A stretch of 64,000 nt of DNA from Algibacter luteus. Lineage in GTDB: Bacteria > Bacteroidota > Bacteroidia > Flavobacteriales > Flavobacteriaceae. Below are positions 44,830-54,957 of the stretch, in pieces. Within the stretch, counting starts at the first letter, position 1. Each line of letters opens with the position of its first letter. The notes beneath the pieces are model-generated. The model saw only the letters and a list, made by a program, of their open reading frames with translations, did not search any database and was not told where the DNA came from. The position numbers and the translations under genes were made by a program. The stretch is taken from NCBI RefSeq assembly GCF_900141715.1, contig NZ_FQYK01000001.1:558001-622000 (forward strand), given 5' to 3'.

Positions 44830-46386
44830 ATGAAAATTATGAAAAATAACATTTTAAAATTTCTATTTGGTTTAGTGGTTGTTTGCACTTTCACGGTGAG
44901 CTGTACAGACGACTTAAATACCGAACCTCTAATAGAATTATCTTTAGATGAGCTTTTAGCTCAAGACCCACAAGCTGTTGAAGGCATTGTGTCTAGACTT
45001 TATGGTTCTTTCGCGCTTTCTGGCGCAAACGGTCCTGGAAGTTCAGATATTAGTGACGATGCAGGAGAATCGCCATTTTTAAGAGGAATTGTTAACCTTC
45101 AAGATTTTGCAGCAGATGCTATGAAAAATCGTTGGGGAGATAATGGTTTGGACCAATTAACAACAACTAGTGATTGGACTGCCGAAAATAAATTCTTCAG
45201 ATATTTATACAATAGAATATTCTTTACCATTCCGCAATGTAATAACTTGCTTTCTATTTTACCAAATGTTGATGTTGAAAACAAAGACGCGGTAATTTCA
45301 GAAGTGAGATTTATTAGAGCACTTGCAAACTATTATTTAATTGACGTATTCGGAAAAGGTGTAATTGCAACGGAAGAAAATTTTGGACAATCAGAATCGT
45401 TACCAGAAGCTTCAAGACAAGAATTATTCGAATATGTAGAATCTGAATTATTGGAAATTGAAGCACTTCTACCAGAAACAAACACTTATGGTAGAGCAAC
45501 TAAAGGTGCTGCGCAAATGCTACTTGCTAAATTGTATCTTAACGCAGAAGTATATACAGGTACGCCGGAATATGACAAGGCAGCAACATTTGCTAATAAA
45601 GTTATTACGGAAGGCCCTTATAGTTTAGCTACAGATTTTGTGAGTATTTTTTCCGCCGATAATGATTCATCGCCAGAAATTATATTCCCTTTAATTGCAG
45701 ATGCTCAAGTGAGTCAAAGTTTCGGAAACACAACTTATATTGTAAATGGAAGTTTAAATTCTGATACTACGCCATTAGCGCAATTCGGTGCAACTGAAGG
45801 TTGGGGAGGTCACAGATCTTCAAAAGCCTGGTATAGTTTATTTGGCGATTTAGGAACCTCAACCGATGTGCGAGCAAGTTTATTCTGGACAGACGGACAT
45901 AATTATGAAATGGAAGATTACAAAGAATGGACCGATGGGTATCCTGTTGTAAAATTCAGAAACACTAGTTTTAGTGGTGCTTCTTCTCCATCTGCTTTTT
46001 CTAGTACAGATTTTCCATTATTCAGACTAGCCGATGCCTATTTAATGTATGCAGAATGCGCTGTTCGTGGAGCTGCAGGTGCTGATATGGGAACTGCTGT
46101 GCAATACGTTAATGCAGTAAGAACAAGATCGAATGCGAGCAGTATAACGCAAACAGATTTAACAGAACAATTTATTCTTGACGAGCGCGCAAGAGAGTTA
46201 AATCTTGAAGGTCACAGACGTACAGATTTAATTCGATTTGGAAAGTTTACCGGAGGGTCTTATTTATGGCCTTGGAAAGGTGGTGTAAAAGATGGTACTT
46301 CAATACCAGATACTTATAATTTATATCCTATTCCGTCTTCGGCATTACAAGCAAACCCTAATCTAACACAAAACCCAGGATTTTAA
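44830..46386 (+). CDS. susD: SusD/RagB-family starch-binding outer-membrane lipoprotein
   Basis: A 518-residue surface lipoprotein with a signal ending FTVSC; M4 at 44839 is an alternative start. It has the SusD-type N-terminal helices (TEPLIELSLDELLAQDPQAVEG) and tetratricopeptide-like helical core with MLLAKLYLNAEVY, then the conserved C-terminal ILDERARELNLEGHRRTDLIRFGKF and LYPIPSSALQANPNLTQNPGF. It forms the lid on SusC and gives glycan affinity. It follows susC by three bases. Specificity for alpha-glucan is taken from the locus. Confidence 0.95.
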   Translation: MKIMKNNILKFLFGLVVVCTFTVSCTDDLNTEPLIELSLDELLAQDPQAVEGIVSRLYGSFALSGANGPGSSDISDDAGESPFLRGIVNLQDFAADAMKNRWGDNGLDQLTTTSDWTAENKFFRYLYNRIFFTIPQCNNLLSILPNVDVENKDAVISEVRFIRALANYYLIDVFGKGVIATEENFGQSESLPEASRQELFEYVESELLEIEALLPETNTYGRATKGAAQMLLAKLYLNAEVYTGTPEYDKAATFANKVITEGPYSLATDFVSIFSADNDSSPEIIFPLIADAQVSQSFGNTTYIVNGSLNSDTTPLAQFGATEGWGGHRSSKAWYSLFGDLGTSTDVRASLFWTDGHNYEMEDYKEWTDGYPVVKFRNTSFSGASSPSAFSSTDFPLFRLADAYLMYAECAVRGAAGADMGTAVQYVNAVRTRSNASSITQTDLTEQFILDERARELNLEGHRRTDLIRFGKFTGGSYLWPWKGGVKDGTSIPDTYNLYPIPSSALQANPNLTQNPGF

Positions 46387-46406
46387 AAAACTAAATTTAA
46401 ACGATT

Positions 46407-47762
46407 ATGAAAAATATAAAAATTTTATCACTCTTATTACTAGCTATCATAGGCTTCAATGCCTGTGATCAGGATGATGATTTAGTATTCACTGCACAAG
46501 AACCAACCGATGGTATTGTATTCTCTAATTCATTTTTAGATGAATATGTACTTACTGTTGCTGCTTCTAATAATTTAGGTGAACGCTTCACTTGGAAGGA
46601 TGCTAATTTTGGAGTTCCAACAAATGTAACTTACGAATTAGAAAATTCAATCATAGGTGATTTTACTGATGTAACAACAGTAGGCACTACCGATGGGAAT
46701 GAACTTGCAGTTACCATTGGTAAAATGCTCGAATTTGCCACAGCAGCTGGTTTAGATAACGACCCAAATACTGATTTACCGAACACAGGAACACTTTACT
46801 TTAGAGTAAAAGGATTTATTGGAACCGAAGGGCTTCCAACCTATTCTCCAGTTCAAGAACTTACCGTAGTACTTCCAGAAATCGTAGAAGGTGGAGGCGC
46901 ATTTGAAATTGCTTCATGGGGTGTAGTAGGTTCTGGTTACAATAGCTGGGGTGCATTTGCAGATGGCAAATTCTATACAACTGCTGTTCCTGGCGTAATT
47001 GTATCTTACGTAAATTTAGTTGATGGAGAAATTAAATTCAGAGAAAATAATCAATGGGGAGGCGATTTAGGTGATGCTAACGGTGATGGTGTTTTAGATG
47101 CTGATCCAGACAATAATATAGCCGTAACTGCTGGCGATTACAAAATCACTATCAATACGAATGATAATTCTTATACTATCGAGCCTTTCTCTTGGGGTAT
47201 TGTAGGTTCTGGTTATAACGATTGGGGAGGCGCAGGTCCTGATGCTAAACTATATTATGATCACACTACAGATACTTTTAAAGCCAATGTTAAACTATTA
47301 ACTGGTGAAATTAAATTTAGAATGAATAATTCTTGGGGAGGCGATTTAGGTGATGCCAATGGTGATGGTGTATTAGATGCTGATGCAGACAATAACATCG
47401 CTACAACCGAAGGTCACTATGTAGTTACTGTAAACTTAAATGATAACTCTTATAGCATAGTTGAAGGTACTGTTTGGGGAGCCGTAGGTTCTGGATATAA
47501 TGATTGGGGTGGGGCTGGTCCTGATGCAGCTTTAACCGAAATTCAACCAGGTGTTTGGTATGCTGAAAATGTGACTCTTGTAGATGGCGAACTAAAATTC
47601 CGTCCAAATAATACTTGGAGTGGAGATTATGGTGATGCTAACGGCGATAACATTTTAGACCAAGATGCAGACAATAATATTGCTGTAACTGCTGGAAATT
47701 ATGTAATTTCTATTGATTTTAATGATCCTGCAGGTCCTGCGTATTATTTAGGCTCAAGGTAA
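46407..47762 (+). CDS. susE: SusE-like starch-binding lipoprotein with three tandem domains
   Basis: A 451-residue surface lipoprotein (signal ending FNAC, Cys20). The N-terminal ~150 residues form the SusE Ig-like domain (FSNSFLDEYVLTVAAS, FTWKDANFG). Three repeats of ~92 residues follow (from ~171, ~263 and ~357), each beginning WGxVGSGYNxWG and containing GDANGDGVLDAD-type loops that look like calcium sites. Repeats 1 and 2 share long nearly identical stretches. These are likely starch-binding modules held at the cell surface. It belongs to the SusCDE operon. The label SusE versus SusF is not decidable. Confidence 0.88.
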   Translation: MKNIKILSLLLLAIIGFNACDQDDDLVFTAQEPTDGIVFSNSFLDEYVLTVAASNNLGERFTWKDANFGVPTNVTYELENSIIGDFTDVTTVGTTDGNELAVTIGKMLEFATAAGLDNDPNTDLPNTGTLYFRVKGFIGTEGLPTYSPVQELTVVLPEIVEGGGAFEIASWGVVGSGYNSWGAFADGKFYTTAVPGVIVSYVNLVDGEIKFRENNQWGGDLGDANGDGVLDADPDNNIAVTAGDYKITINTNDNSYTIEPFSWGIVGSGYNDWGGAGPDAKLYYDHTTDTFKANVKLLTGEIKFRMNNSWGGDLGDANGDGVLDADADNNIATTEGHYVVTVNLNDNSYSIVEGTVWGAVGSGYNDWGGAGPDAALTEIQPGVWYAENVTLVDGELKFRPNNTWSGDYGDANGDNILDQDADNNIAVTAGNYVISIDFNDPAGPAYYLGSR

Positions 47763-47795
47763 TTATACTTTTTAAAAGCTAATATTACAAATTTT

Positions 47796-47837
47796 AAAGA
47801 GAGGTTGCATTATTACCAATTGCAATCTCTCTTTTTT
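47796..47837 (+). terminator. terminator-like hairpin between susE and the secreted amylase
   Basis: AAAGAGAGGTTGCA (47796-47809) pairs with TGCAATCTCTCTTT (47821-47834) with one wobble, followed by a T run to 47837. It is a good intrinsic terminator shape. It is 34 bases past the susE stop and 16 bases before the amylase ATG, so it could lower amylase expression relative to susCDE. Confidence 0.7.
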
Positions 47838-47852
47838 ATAAAATACAATTCT

Positions 47853-50735
47853 ATGAAGAAATTATTACTCATTCTATTACTTTCAATAAACTGGTGTTTC
47901 TCACAACAACAAACTGTAACATATTCTGTTAGCCCATCTCCGTTTGAAGAATCGGATAATATAACGATTACTATACAAGGCAGCAGTGTTAACGAAGTTA
48001 CATGGGGCATCACAGGCAATGAACTCTATTTATGGGCATGGTCTTATGATACTAATTTAGGCAACCAGCAAGACTGTCCTACAAATGGAACTTGGGATAA
48101 TTCAAACGAAACAAATAAATTAACTTACAATGGTGTTTCAGATACGTACACTATTTCTTTTGTGCCTACGACATTTTTCTCAAGAACAGGAATTGGTAGA
48201 ATCGGGTTTTTAATAAAAGCTAAAGACGGTTCTGGCGATAAAAAATCTCAAGACATTCTTGTTGATGTTGGTGCATTTCAACTATCGTTAACTGCACCTA
48301 CTAACACGACTACCATTCTATCTTCAGGCAGTAATTTAAATATTACAGCAACAAACACTGGTGGCAACGCAGATTATGTTTTAAAAGCAAACGGCAATAC
48401 TATTAATACGCAAACAGGTATTTCTTCATATTCATATACAGACTCTAATATTACAATTAATAAAAATTACACCCTTGAAGCAACAGTTGGCGGTACCACT
48501 AAATCAAAATCGTTTTCTGTTATAGTTGATCCAGGAACAGACTTTAGCATCATGCCACAAACCTATTTAGATGGTATCAATTTTGATGACACCGATCCTA
48601 CCACTGCGACTTTAGTACTATATGCGCCGGGTAAAGATTTTGTTTATGTTGCAGGGAGTTTTAATAATTGGGAACCAGATGCAGCGTATGCCATGAAAAG
48701 AGATCCTTCTAGAAACAATAAGTTCTGGATTACCCTAACTGGTTTAACACCAGGACAAATTGAAACGTATCAATATTGGGTTGTAGACAAAACACCGGCA
48801 ACAAATTCGCCAGCATTGGTAAAAACTGCAGATCCTTATTCAACTTTGGTATTGTCACCTTTTGATGACCCTTGGATTCCTTCTAGTACATATCCTAATT
48901 TACCCGCTTATCCAACAGGGCAAGAACGTGAAGTTACGGTTCTACAAACCGACAAAACACCTTATAACTGGCAAATTACAAACTTCAATAAGCCTAAAAA
49001 AGAAGACTTAGTAGTATATGAGCTTTTAATTAGAGATTTTGATGCAGACAGGAATTTTCAAGATGTTATTGATAAAATAGATTACTTTAAAAATTTAAAC
49101 ATCAATGCCATTGAACTCATGCCTGTAATGGAATTTGAAGGCAATGAAAGCTGGGGTTACAATACAGCGTATCACATGGCTTTAGATAAATTTTATGGTA
49201 CTGAAGACAAGTTTAAAGAACTTGTAGATGTTTGTCATCAAAATGGAATCGCTGTTATTCTAGATGTCGCATTAAACCATGCTTTTGGTAGAAACCCAAT
49301 GGTGCGTATGTGGATGAACGACCCAGATGGTGATGGTTGGGGCAATCCAAGTTCTGAAAACCCTTATTTTAACGAAACTGCAAAACACGCTTATAGTGTT
49401 GGTTCTGATTTCGATCATTCAAATTCATTTACAAAAATTTACACGAAGCGTGTTGTAAAACATTGGATAGAAGAATTTAAAATTGATGGTTTCCGTTGGG
49501 ATTTAACCAAAGGATTTACACAATTATGTTCTTCCGGAGATGAGGGTTGTACAAATAGCTACAAGCAAGACCGTGTAGATGTTTTAAAAGAATATGCCGA
49601 TTATTCATGGAGCTTAGATGAAACTCATTACGTTATTTTTGAACACTTAGGAGCTGATAATGAAGAACAGCAATGGGCTAATTACAGACTAGGAGATGCC
49701 ATTCCTAAAGGTGTTATGATGTGGAGTGAAATGTGGACGCCATATAAAAACTTAGCTCAAGGGCAGTCAAGCGATATCAATTTCGATAGAATGGGACATA
49801 CCGCACATGGATTTACAGAAAAACGAACATTAGGATACCCAGAAAGTCATGATAAAGATCGTATCATGTACGAAATGACAGAATTCGGTATAAGTACCAA
49901 TCCATCTCATGATGTTAAAGATTTAAATACAGCTTTGTCAAGAATGTCCGCTTTAGGAGCAGTAACTTTAACTATTCCAGGTCCTAAAATGGTGTGGCAT
50001 TTTGCAGAATTAGGAATGGAAAACTCTATATGGACATGTAACAATGGCGTAGTTAATTCTGATTACGACGGTAATAATGATGGCGATTGTAAGTTAGATA
50101 CTAAACCACAACCACAATGGGTTAACAACTGGCTTAGTGATGCTAACAGAAGTCAAATTTATAACGATTGGGCTAGACTAAATGCTTTAAAAATTAACGA
50201 ACCAGTATTTGAAGGTAGTTACAACATGAGCTCAGGTACACAAACACCAAGAATAAGTATTTACACTGGTAATGAAAACACTTCAGGTACCGAACTTAAA
50301 AATGTAATTGTTCTTGCTAATTTTTCAGTAACAACTCAAGTGTTAAATCCAAATTTCCCTTATTCTGATGATTGGTATGATTTAATGGATAATTCAGGGA
50401 GCACAGTTATAGCTGGAACCACAACTGCAATCACTCTTAATCCAGGTGAATTTAGAGTGTATGGAAATCAGGCTTCTACATTAAGCTCAAATAATGAAAT
50501 ATTTGCTGGTGATTTTGTTATTTATCCGAACCCTGCAAACAACTCTTTTTCAGTGAACAAAAACCTGAACATAATAAATGTATATTCTATCACTGGAAAA
50601 CTCATAAAATCCTTTAATGGTGATTTTAAAGCAGGATATAATTTTGATATTACAACGCTGAATCAAGGCATTTATATCGTAAAAGCCATCAATACTGAAA
50701 ACGAAGAAAGTATTGTAAAGCTGGTAAAGAATTAA
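47853..50735 (+). CDS. type IX-secreted GH13 alpha-amylase (SusG-like)
   Basis: I start at the ATG at 47853, where a signal peptide begins (MKKLLLILLLSINWCFSQ); an earlier frame start falls inside the upstream hairpin. The 960-residue protein has two N-terminal beta domains, a CBM48/E-set domain (FVYVAGSFNNWEPD), a GH13 barrel with ILDVALNHAFG, KIDGFRWDLTKGF (nucleophile Asp), VIFEHLGADNEEQQW (acid/base Glu) and YPESHDKDRIMYE (third Asp), and a C-terminal type IX sorting domain (IYPNPANNSFSV ... YIVKAINTENEESIVKLV). It should degrade starch outside the cell and feed SusCD. Confidence 0.93.
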   Translation: MKKLLLILLLSINWCFSQQQTVTYSVSPSPFEESDNITITIQGSSVNEVTWGITGNELYLWAWSYDTNLGNQQDCPTNGTWDNSNETNKLTYNGVSDTYTISFVPTTFFSRTGIGRIGFLIKAKDGSGDKKSQDILVDVGAFQLSLTAPTNTTTILSSGSNLNITATNTGGNADYVLKANGNTINTQTGISSYSYTDSNITINKNYTLEATVGGTTKSKSFSVIVDPGTDFSIMPQTYLDGINFDDTDPTTATLVLYAPGKDFVYVAGSFNNWEPDAAYAMKRDPSRNNKFWITLTGLTPGQIETYQYWVVDKTPATNSPALVKTADPYSTLVLSPFDDPWIPSSTYPNLPAYPTGQEREVTVLQTDKTPYNWQITNFNKPKKEDLVVYELLIRDFDADRNFQDVIDKIDYFKNLNINAIELMPVMEFEGNESWGYNTAYHMALDKFYGTEDKFKELVDVCHQNGIAVILDVALNHAFGRNPMVRMWMNDPDGDGWGNPSSENPYFNETAKHAYSVGSDFDHSNSFTKIYTKRVVKHWIEEFKIDGFRWDLTKGFTQLCSSGDEGCTNSYKQDRVDVLKEYADYSWSLDETHYVIFEHLGADNEEQQWANYRLGDAIPKGVMMWSEMWTPYKNLAQGQSSDINFDRMGHTAHGFTEKRTLGYPESHDKDRIMYEMTEFGISTNPSHDVKDLNTALSRMSALGAVTLTIPGPKMVWHFAELGMENSIWTCNNGVVNSDYDGNNDGDCKLDTKPQPQWVNNWLSDANRSQIYNDWARLNALKINEPVFEGSYNMSSGTQTPRISIYTGNENTSGTELKNVIVLANFSVTTQVLNPNFPYSDDWYDLMDNSGSTVIAGTTTAITLNPGEFRVYGNQASTLSSNNEIFAGDFVIYPNPANNSFSVNKNLNIINVYSITGKLIKSFNGDFKAGYNFDITTLNQGIYIVKAINTENEESIVKLVKN

Positions 50736-50761
50736 AACAATTTAGATTGTTAATTCCAAAA

Positions 50762-50801
50762 AAAAGCTTCTCAATTCTTTTATGGAACGTGAGAAGCTTT
50801 T
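50762..50801. terminator. bidirectional terminator between amylase and transaldolase genes
   Basis: AAAAGCTTCTCA (50762-50773) and TGAGAAGCTTTT (50790-50801) form a perfect 12-base stem with a 16-base loop, with A and T runs on both sides. It serves the plus-strand amylase gene and the convergent minus-strand transaldolase gene. Confidence 0.85.
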
Positions 50802-50823
50802 ACTTTATAAGGAATCGCGTTAA

Positions 50824-51480
50824 CTAGCTGTTTCCTTTTTTATAATCTTCCAGAAATTTAGCAAGCCCTATATCAGTTAATGGGTGTTTTAACAACCCTT
50901 TAATGGCTGATAGCGGTCCAGTCATTACATCACTTCCTAATTTAGCGCAATCAATAACATGCATGGTATGACGAACAGACGCTGCTAAAATTTGAGTTTG
51001 AAAACCGTAGTTATCATAAATTTGTCTGATTTCTGCAATTAGGTTTAATCCATCGGTTGAAATATCATCTAACCTTCCTATAAAAGGAGATACATATGTT
51101 GCACCCGCTTTTGCTGCTAAAAGAGCTTGTCCTGCAGAAAACACTAATGTTACATTAGTCTTTATCCCTTTATCTGAAAAGTATTTGCAAGCTTTTATTC
51201 CATCTGCAATCAATGGTAATTTAACTACAATTTGAGGGTTTAAAGCAGCTAGGGCTTCACCTTCTCTCACCATACCTTCAAAATCTGTTGAAATAACTTC
51301 TGCACTCACATCACCCTCAACCAACTCACAAATTTTTTTGTAATGCGCAATAATATTGCTTTCGCCTGTAATGCCTTCCTTAGCCATTAACGATGGGTTT
51401 GTGGTTACCCCATCTAAAACACCTAAAGCTTGTGCTTCTGCAATATCATCAAGGTTTGCTGTATCTATAAAAAATTTCAT
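50824..51480 (-). CDS. tal: transaldolase (small, FSA-like type)
   Basis: A 218-residue cytosolic aldolase of the small transaldolase/fructose-6-phosphate aldolase group. [15 protein letters not shown] and [13 protein letters not shown] are the N-terminal signatures, the Schiff-base Lys87 lies in IVVKLPL, and [12 protein letters not shown] is the later phosphate-binding segment. It exchanges dihydroxyacetone units between sugar phosphates in the pentose phosphate pathway. It follows the transketolase gene by 15 bases, the usual partner. Confidence 0.93.
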   Translation of the reverse strand: MKFFIDTANLDDIAEAQALGVLDGVTTNPSLMAKEGITGESNIIAHYKKICELVEGDVSAEVISTDFEGMVREGEALAALNPQIVVKLPLIADGIKACKYFSDKGIKTNVTLVFSAGQALLAAKAGATYVSPFIGRLDDISTDGLNLIAEIRQIYDNYGFQTQILAASVRHTMHVIDCAKLGSDVMTGPLSAIKGLLKHPLTDIGLAKFLEDYKKGNS

Positions 51481-51495
51481 CTTATGTTTTATTTA

Positions 51496-53544
51496 TTAGT
51501 TAACTGAAACGGTTTCGTTTATATATTCTAGTACATTTTTAGCTACTTTTTCACCAGTAAAACCAAATTTATCGTCTAATACTTTAGCGGGAGCTGAATA
51601 ACCAAAATGTTCTAAACCAAATACTTTTCCATTTTCCCCAACTAAGCCTTCTAAATTTACTGGTAATCCAGCGGTTAAACCAAATAAAGGTTTGTTTTTT
51701 GGAATCACACTTTCCTGGTATGCTTTTGACTGTTGCCTGAAGACACCTTCTGAAATAATACTCGCAATACTAACTTTTAAATTCTCTCTTTCTTCCAGAA
51801 TTTGTGCTGCATCAATTAATGTTGAAACTTCAGATCCGTTGGCTATTAATACAACATCAGGATTATCAACCTTTTTCACTAAATACCCGCCTTTTGTAGC
51901 TTCAAGCGCTTCTTGATACCTTGATTGACCTTGAGCCGGAATATCTTTAATGCCTTGTCTTGATAAAATTAAACCTGTTGGTGTATCATTGTTTTCTAAA
52001 GCCATTTTCCAAGCCACACTGGTTTCTGCCGAATCTGCAGGACGTAAGGCTAAGAAACTATTTTTACCACTATGATTTTTTAATTTTTCTAATAAACGAA
52101 TTTGAGCTTCTTGTTCAACAGGCTGATGTGTTGGTCCGTCCTCACCTACTCTAAACGCATCGTGTGTCCAAACATATTTCACGCCTAATTCTTGAATACC
52201 ACTTAATCGAATGGCAGGTTTCATATAATCTGAAAAAACAAAGAATGTCGCTACTACCGGGATGATACCTCCGTGTAAAGCAATACCATTGGCAATACAA
52301 GACATGGTTAACTCTGCAACACCTGCTTGTAAAAATGAACCTGAAAAATCTCCTTTTTGCAATGCTGAAGATTTCTTCAAGAACCCATCGGTTTTATCAC
52401 TGTTGGATAAATCTGCTGAAGACACAATCATGTTTTCAACATGTTCTGCTAAATAAGCTAACACATTTGAAGATGCAACTCGTGTTGCTAATCCCGCTTT
52501 GTGCTCTATAGATTCAAAATCTAATTCAGGAAGTTTTCCTGAAAAGAAAAAATCTAATTTATCGGCTAACGCTTTATTTTCGTTTCTCCAAGCATTTATT
52601 ACTGCTTTCTTTTTAGCAGCTTGTGCTGTTTTTTCTGAAATTAAATTCTTGTAAAAATCACTTACATCACTGTAAATATCAAATGGGTTCTCAACTGAGG
52701 CTCCTAAATTCAATAAGGTCTTTTCGTAATCAGCACCTGTATGTCCAATTGGCTGACCGTGTAATTCACAATAACCTTCAAACTTACTACCATCGGCTGC
52801 AACAGCACCCTTACCCATAATGGTTTTACCAATAATAAGTGTTGGTTTTTCTGTTTCGTTATTAGCGTCTGTTAATGCTTTTCTAATTTCGTCGTGGTTA
52901 TGACCATCAATTGTCACAACTTTCCATCCCCAAGCTTCATATTTTTTAGCGGTATCTTCACTTGTTACCTCATCTGTGGATGTTGATAATTGTATATCGT
53001 TTGAATCGAAAAACATAATAAAGTTATTCAATCCTAAATGCCCTGCAATTCTACCAGCACCCTGCGATATTTCTTCTTGAACACCACCGTCTGATATAAA
53101 TCCGTATACTTTATGATTCATCCAATCACCGAATCTTGCCTTTAAAAATTTGGCAGCAATAGCGGCTCCTACACCCATAGTATGGCCTTGTCCTAAAGGA
53201 CCAGATGTGTTTTCAATACCTCTTGCTACATCAACTTCTGGATGCCCAGGTGTGATAGACCCCCATTGTCTGAAATTTGCAACATCTTCCTTCGCATAGT
53301 TTCCTAAAAGGTAATATTGTGCATACATTAAAGTAGATAAATGCCCTGCATCCATAAAGAAACGATCTCTAAATGGCCAAGTCATATCTGAAGGATCATA
53401 ATTAAAAAATTCTGAATAAAGAATATGCATGAAATCTGCTCCTCCCATGGGACCACCTGGGTGACCCGAATTTGCCTTTTCTACCATGGCTACTGCTAAT
53501 GCTCTTATATTATCAGCAGACCTTTGATCAATGTTTTTGTTCAT
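51496..53544 (-). CDS. tkt: transketolase
   Basis: A 682-residue thiamine-diphosphate enzyme of the pentose phosphate pathway. SGHPGGPMGGADFMH, SGPLGQGHTMGVGAA and FISDGGVQEEISQGAGRIA (thiamine-Mg site), THDAFRVGEDGPTHQPVEQ and the C-terminal domain with PVNLEGLVG are all present. The length matches E. coli TktA. It is transcribed with transaldolase. Placed next to the alpha-glucan locus, it would share carbon with the glucose-6-phosphate made there. Confidence 0.95.
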   Translation of the reverse strand: MNKNIDQRSADNIRALAVAMVEKANSGHPGGPMGGADFMHILYSEFFNYDPSDMTWPFRDRFFMDAGHLSTLMYAQYYLLGNYAKEDVANFRQWGSITPGHPEVDVARGIENTSGPLGQGHTMGVGAAIAAKFLKARFGDWMNHKVYGFISDGGVQEEISQGAGRIAGHLGLNNFIMFFDSNDIQLSTSTDEVTSEDTAKKYEAWGWKVVTIDGHNHDEIRKALTDANNETEKPTLIIGKTIMGKGAVAADGSKFEGYCELHGQPIGHTGADYEKTLLNLGASVENPFDIYSDVSDFYKNLISEKTAQAAKKKAVINAWRNENKALADKLDFFFSGKLPELDFESIEHKAGLATRVASSNVLAYLAEHVENMIVSSADLSNSDKTDGFLKKSSALQKGDFSGSFLQAGVAELTMSCIANGIALHGGIIPVVATFFVFSDYMKPAIRLSGIQELGVKYVWTHDAFRVGEDGPTHQPVEQEAQIRLLEKLKNHSGKNSFLALRPADSAETSVAWKMALENNDTPTGLILSRQGIKDIPAQGQSRYQEALEATKGGYLVKKVDNPDVVLIANGSEVSTLIDAAQILEERENLKVSIASIISEGVFRQQSKAYQESVIPKNKPLFGLTAGLPVNLEGLVGENGKVFGLEHFGYSAPAKVLDDKFGFTGEKVAKNVLEYINETVSVN

Positions 53545-53805
53545 TTTTTAATTATAATTTATGTTTATTTTCTATTCTTTAGGAGACTTACTATGAAGGC
53601 TTTAATGAAAATTATAAACCTTATTTTATTGAATAAACCACCAAAAAAACCTAAGTTTTTGCAAATATATAATCTTTACTTTGCTTAGGTGTCCTGTATC
53701 TGAAAATAATTTAATAACAGATGTTAACATCTATATTTTTATTACCTTTAAGTCTCCTTAATCTTTTCGATAGTACTCTAACCCATTCATTAAGAAATTT
53801 AAATT
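53545..53805. promoter_or_regulatory. intergenic control region with a -7 element inside an inverted repeat
   Basis: TATATTTG on the minus strand (53662-53669) fits TAnnTTTG and would drive tkt with a leader of about 110 bases. It sits inside the inverted repeat ACCTAAG (53649-53655) ... CTTAGGT (53684-53690). The remaining bases near 53720-53805 would hold the promoter of the divergent plus-strand gene; no clear element is seen. Confidence 0.35.
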
Positions 53806-54903
53806 ATGAGTACCATTAAAATCGCAACTTTCAATGTAGAAAACCTATTTGAACGTCCTATTGTTTTTAACTTTAAAGACCACTCTATAGGTGACGAAAT
53901 TCTAGAAAACGTAGATAAACTTAGGAAACTTTTAAAGTATACTAACTACACCCCCTATAGAAAAACTAGAATTTTAAATCTGTACAAGGATTTGAAAAAA
54001 TATATCATTATTCGAGAAGATCGAGGTAAATTATTCAAAAAAAGAGGATGGGCAGTAATTGGCGTAAAAGCGAATGGTAGCGGTGATTGGGATGGCTTTA
54101 TTGAGTATAAAAAAGCAAGTTTTTCTGATATGGCCCGCGAAAACACCGCCAAAGTAATTAAAAAAGTTAATGCCGACATTGCATGTGTTATTGAAGCAGA
54201 TAACAGAATTGCATTAAAACGATTCGATACACATTTGCTTAATTCAAAATACAAACATGAAATGCTAATTGACGGCAACGACCAAAGAGGAATTGATGTT
54301 GGTATAATCAGTAAACATGTATTTGGTAATATTCAAACCCACATCTATGATAAAAAAAGTAACAAAACGGTTTTTAGTAGAGATTGTTTAGAAGTAGAAG
54401 TTAAAATTTCAGCTACTAAATCTATTCACTTCCTTATAAATCATTTTAAAAGTAAAGGTTATGATATGGATGGCTCATCAGCAACTAAAAGAAAACGGCA
54501 AGCAAATCGAGTTAAAGAAATCCTCCAAAACTATAATTTGGATAATGATTTCGTCGTTGTTGCGGGCGATTTAAATGACACCCCAAACAGCGATCCTTTA
54601 AAACCACTTTTAAACATGACTAAAATGCACGATGTTTTGTTTTTAGAGCACGGCAACGACATGTCGAAAAGATGGACGTATCATTATAATGATTTCGAGC
54701 AAATTGATTACATACTAGTTTCTAGCGCTTTAAAAAACCATTTTATAAGTGGAGGTGTTGAACGTAGAGGTATGTATAATTTGAAAAAGTTAACAACAAA
54801 TTCTAATGGTACCATACCTATTGAAGAACAATTTGATACCGTTACGCATTGGACCAATCAAGCTTCAGACCATGGCGCCGTTTGGGCAAAATTTGATATA
54901 TAA
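53806..54903 (+). CDS. endonuclease/exonuclease/phosphatase-family protein
   Basis: A 365-residue cytosolic protein of the EEP superfamily. FNVENLFERP, VIEADN (metal Glu), LINHFKSKG, VVAGDLNDTPNSDPL (catalytic Asp and Asn) and SDHGAVWAKF (catalytic Asp-His) lie in the expected order. There is no export signal, so the target may be nucleic acid or a phosphodiester inside the cell; phosphoinositide or sphingomyelin-type action is unlikely. Followed by a strong palindromic terminator. Confidence 0.88.
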   Translation: MSTIKIATFNVENLFERPIVFNFKDHSIGDEILENVDKLRKLLKYTNYTPYRKTRILNLYKDLKKYIIIREDRGKLFKKRGWAVIGVKANGSGDWDGFIEYKKASFSDMARENTAKVIKKVNADIACVIEADNRIALKRFDTHLLNSKYKHEMLIDGNDQRGIDVGIISKHVFGNIQTHIYDKKSNKTVFSRDCLEVEVKISATKSIHFLINHFKSKGYDMDGSSATKRKRQANRVKEILQNYNLDNDFVVVAGDLNDTPNSDPLKPLLNMTKMHDVLFLEHGNDMSKRWTYHYNDFEQIDYILVSSALKNHFISGGVERRGMYNLKKLTTNSNGTIPIEEQFDTVTHWTNQASDHGAVWAKFDI

Positions 54904-54920
54904 TCAGCTAATAAAATAAA

Positions 54921-54948
54921 AAAAGCTTCTTGTTAACAAGAAGCTTTT
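54921..54948. terminator. palindromic terminator after the EEP-family gene
   Basis: AAAAGCTTCTTGTTAACAAG followed by AAGCTTTT makes a perfect 28-base palindrome (54921-54948) with A and T tails. It can serve the plus-strand EEP gene and the minus-strand tRNA gene that ends at 54958. Confidence 0.8.
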
Positions 54949-54957
54949 CCTTTACAG

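Noticed and set aside
46917-47762. Possible CRISPR-like repeats in the susE region
   Set aside because: The repeats are about 280 bases, in frame and encode protein domains; no short direct repeats with unique spacers occur here or elsewhere in the window.
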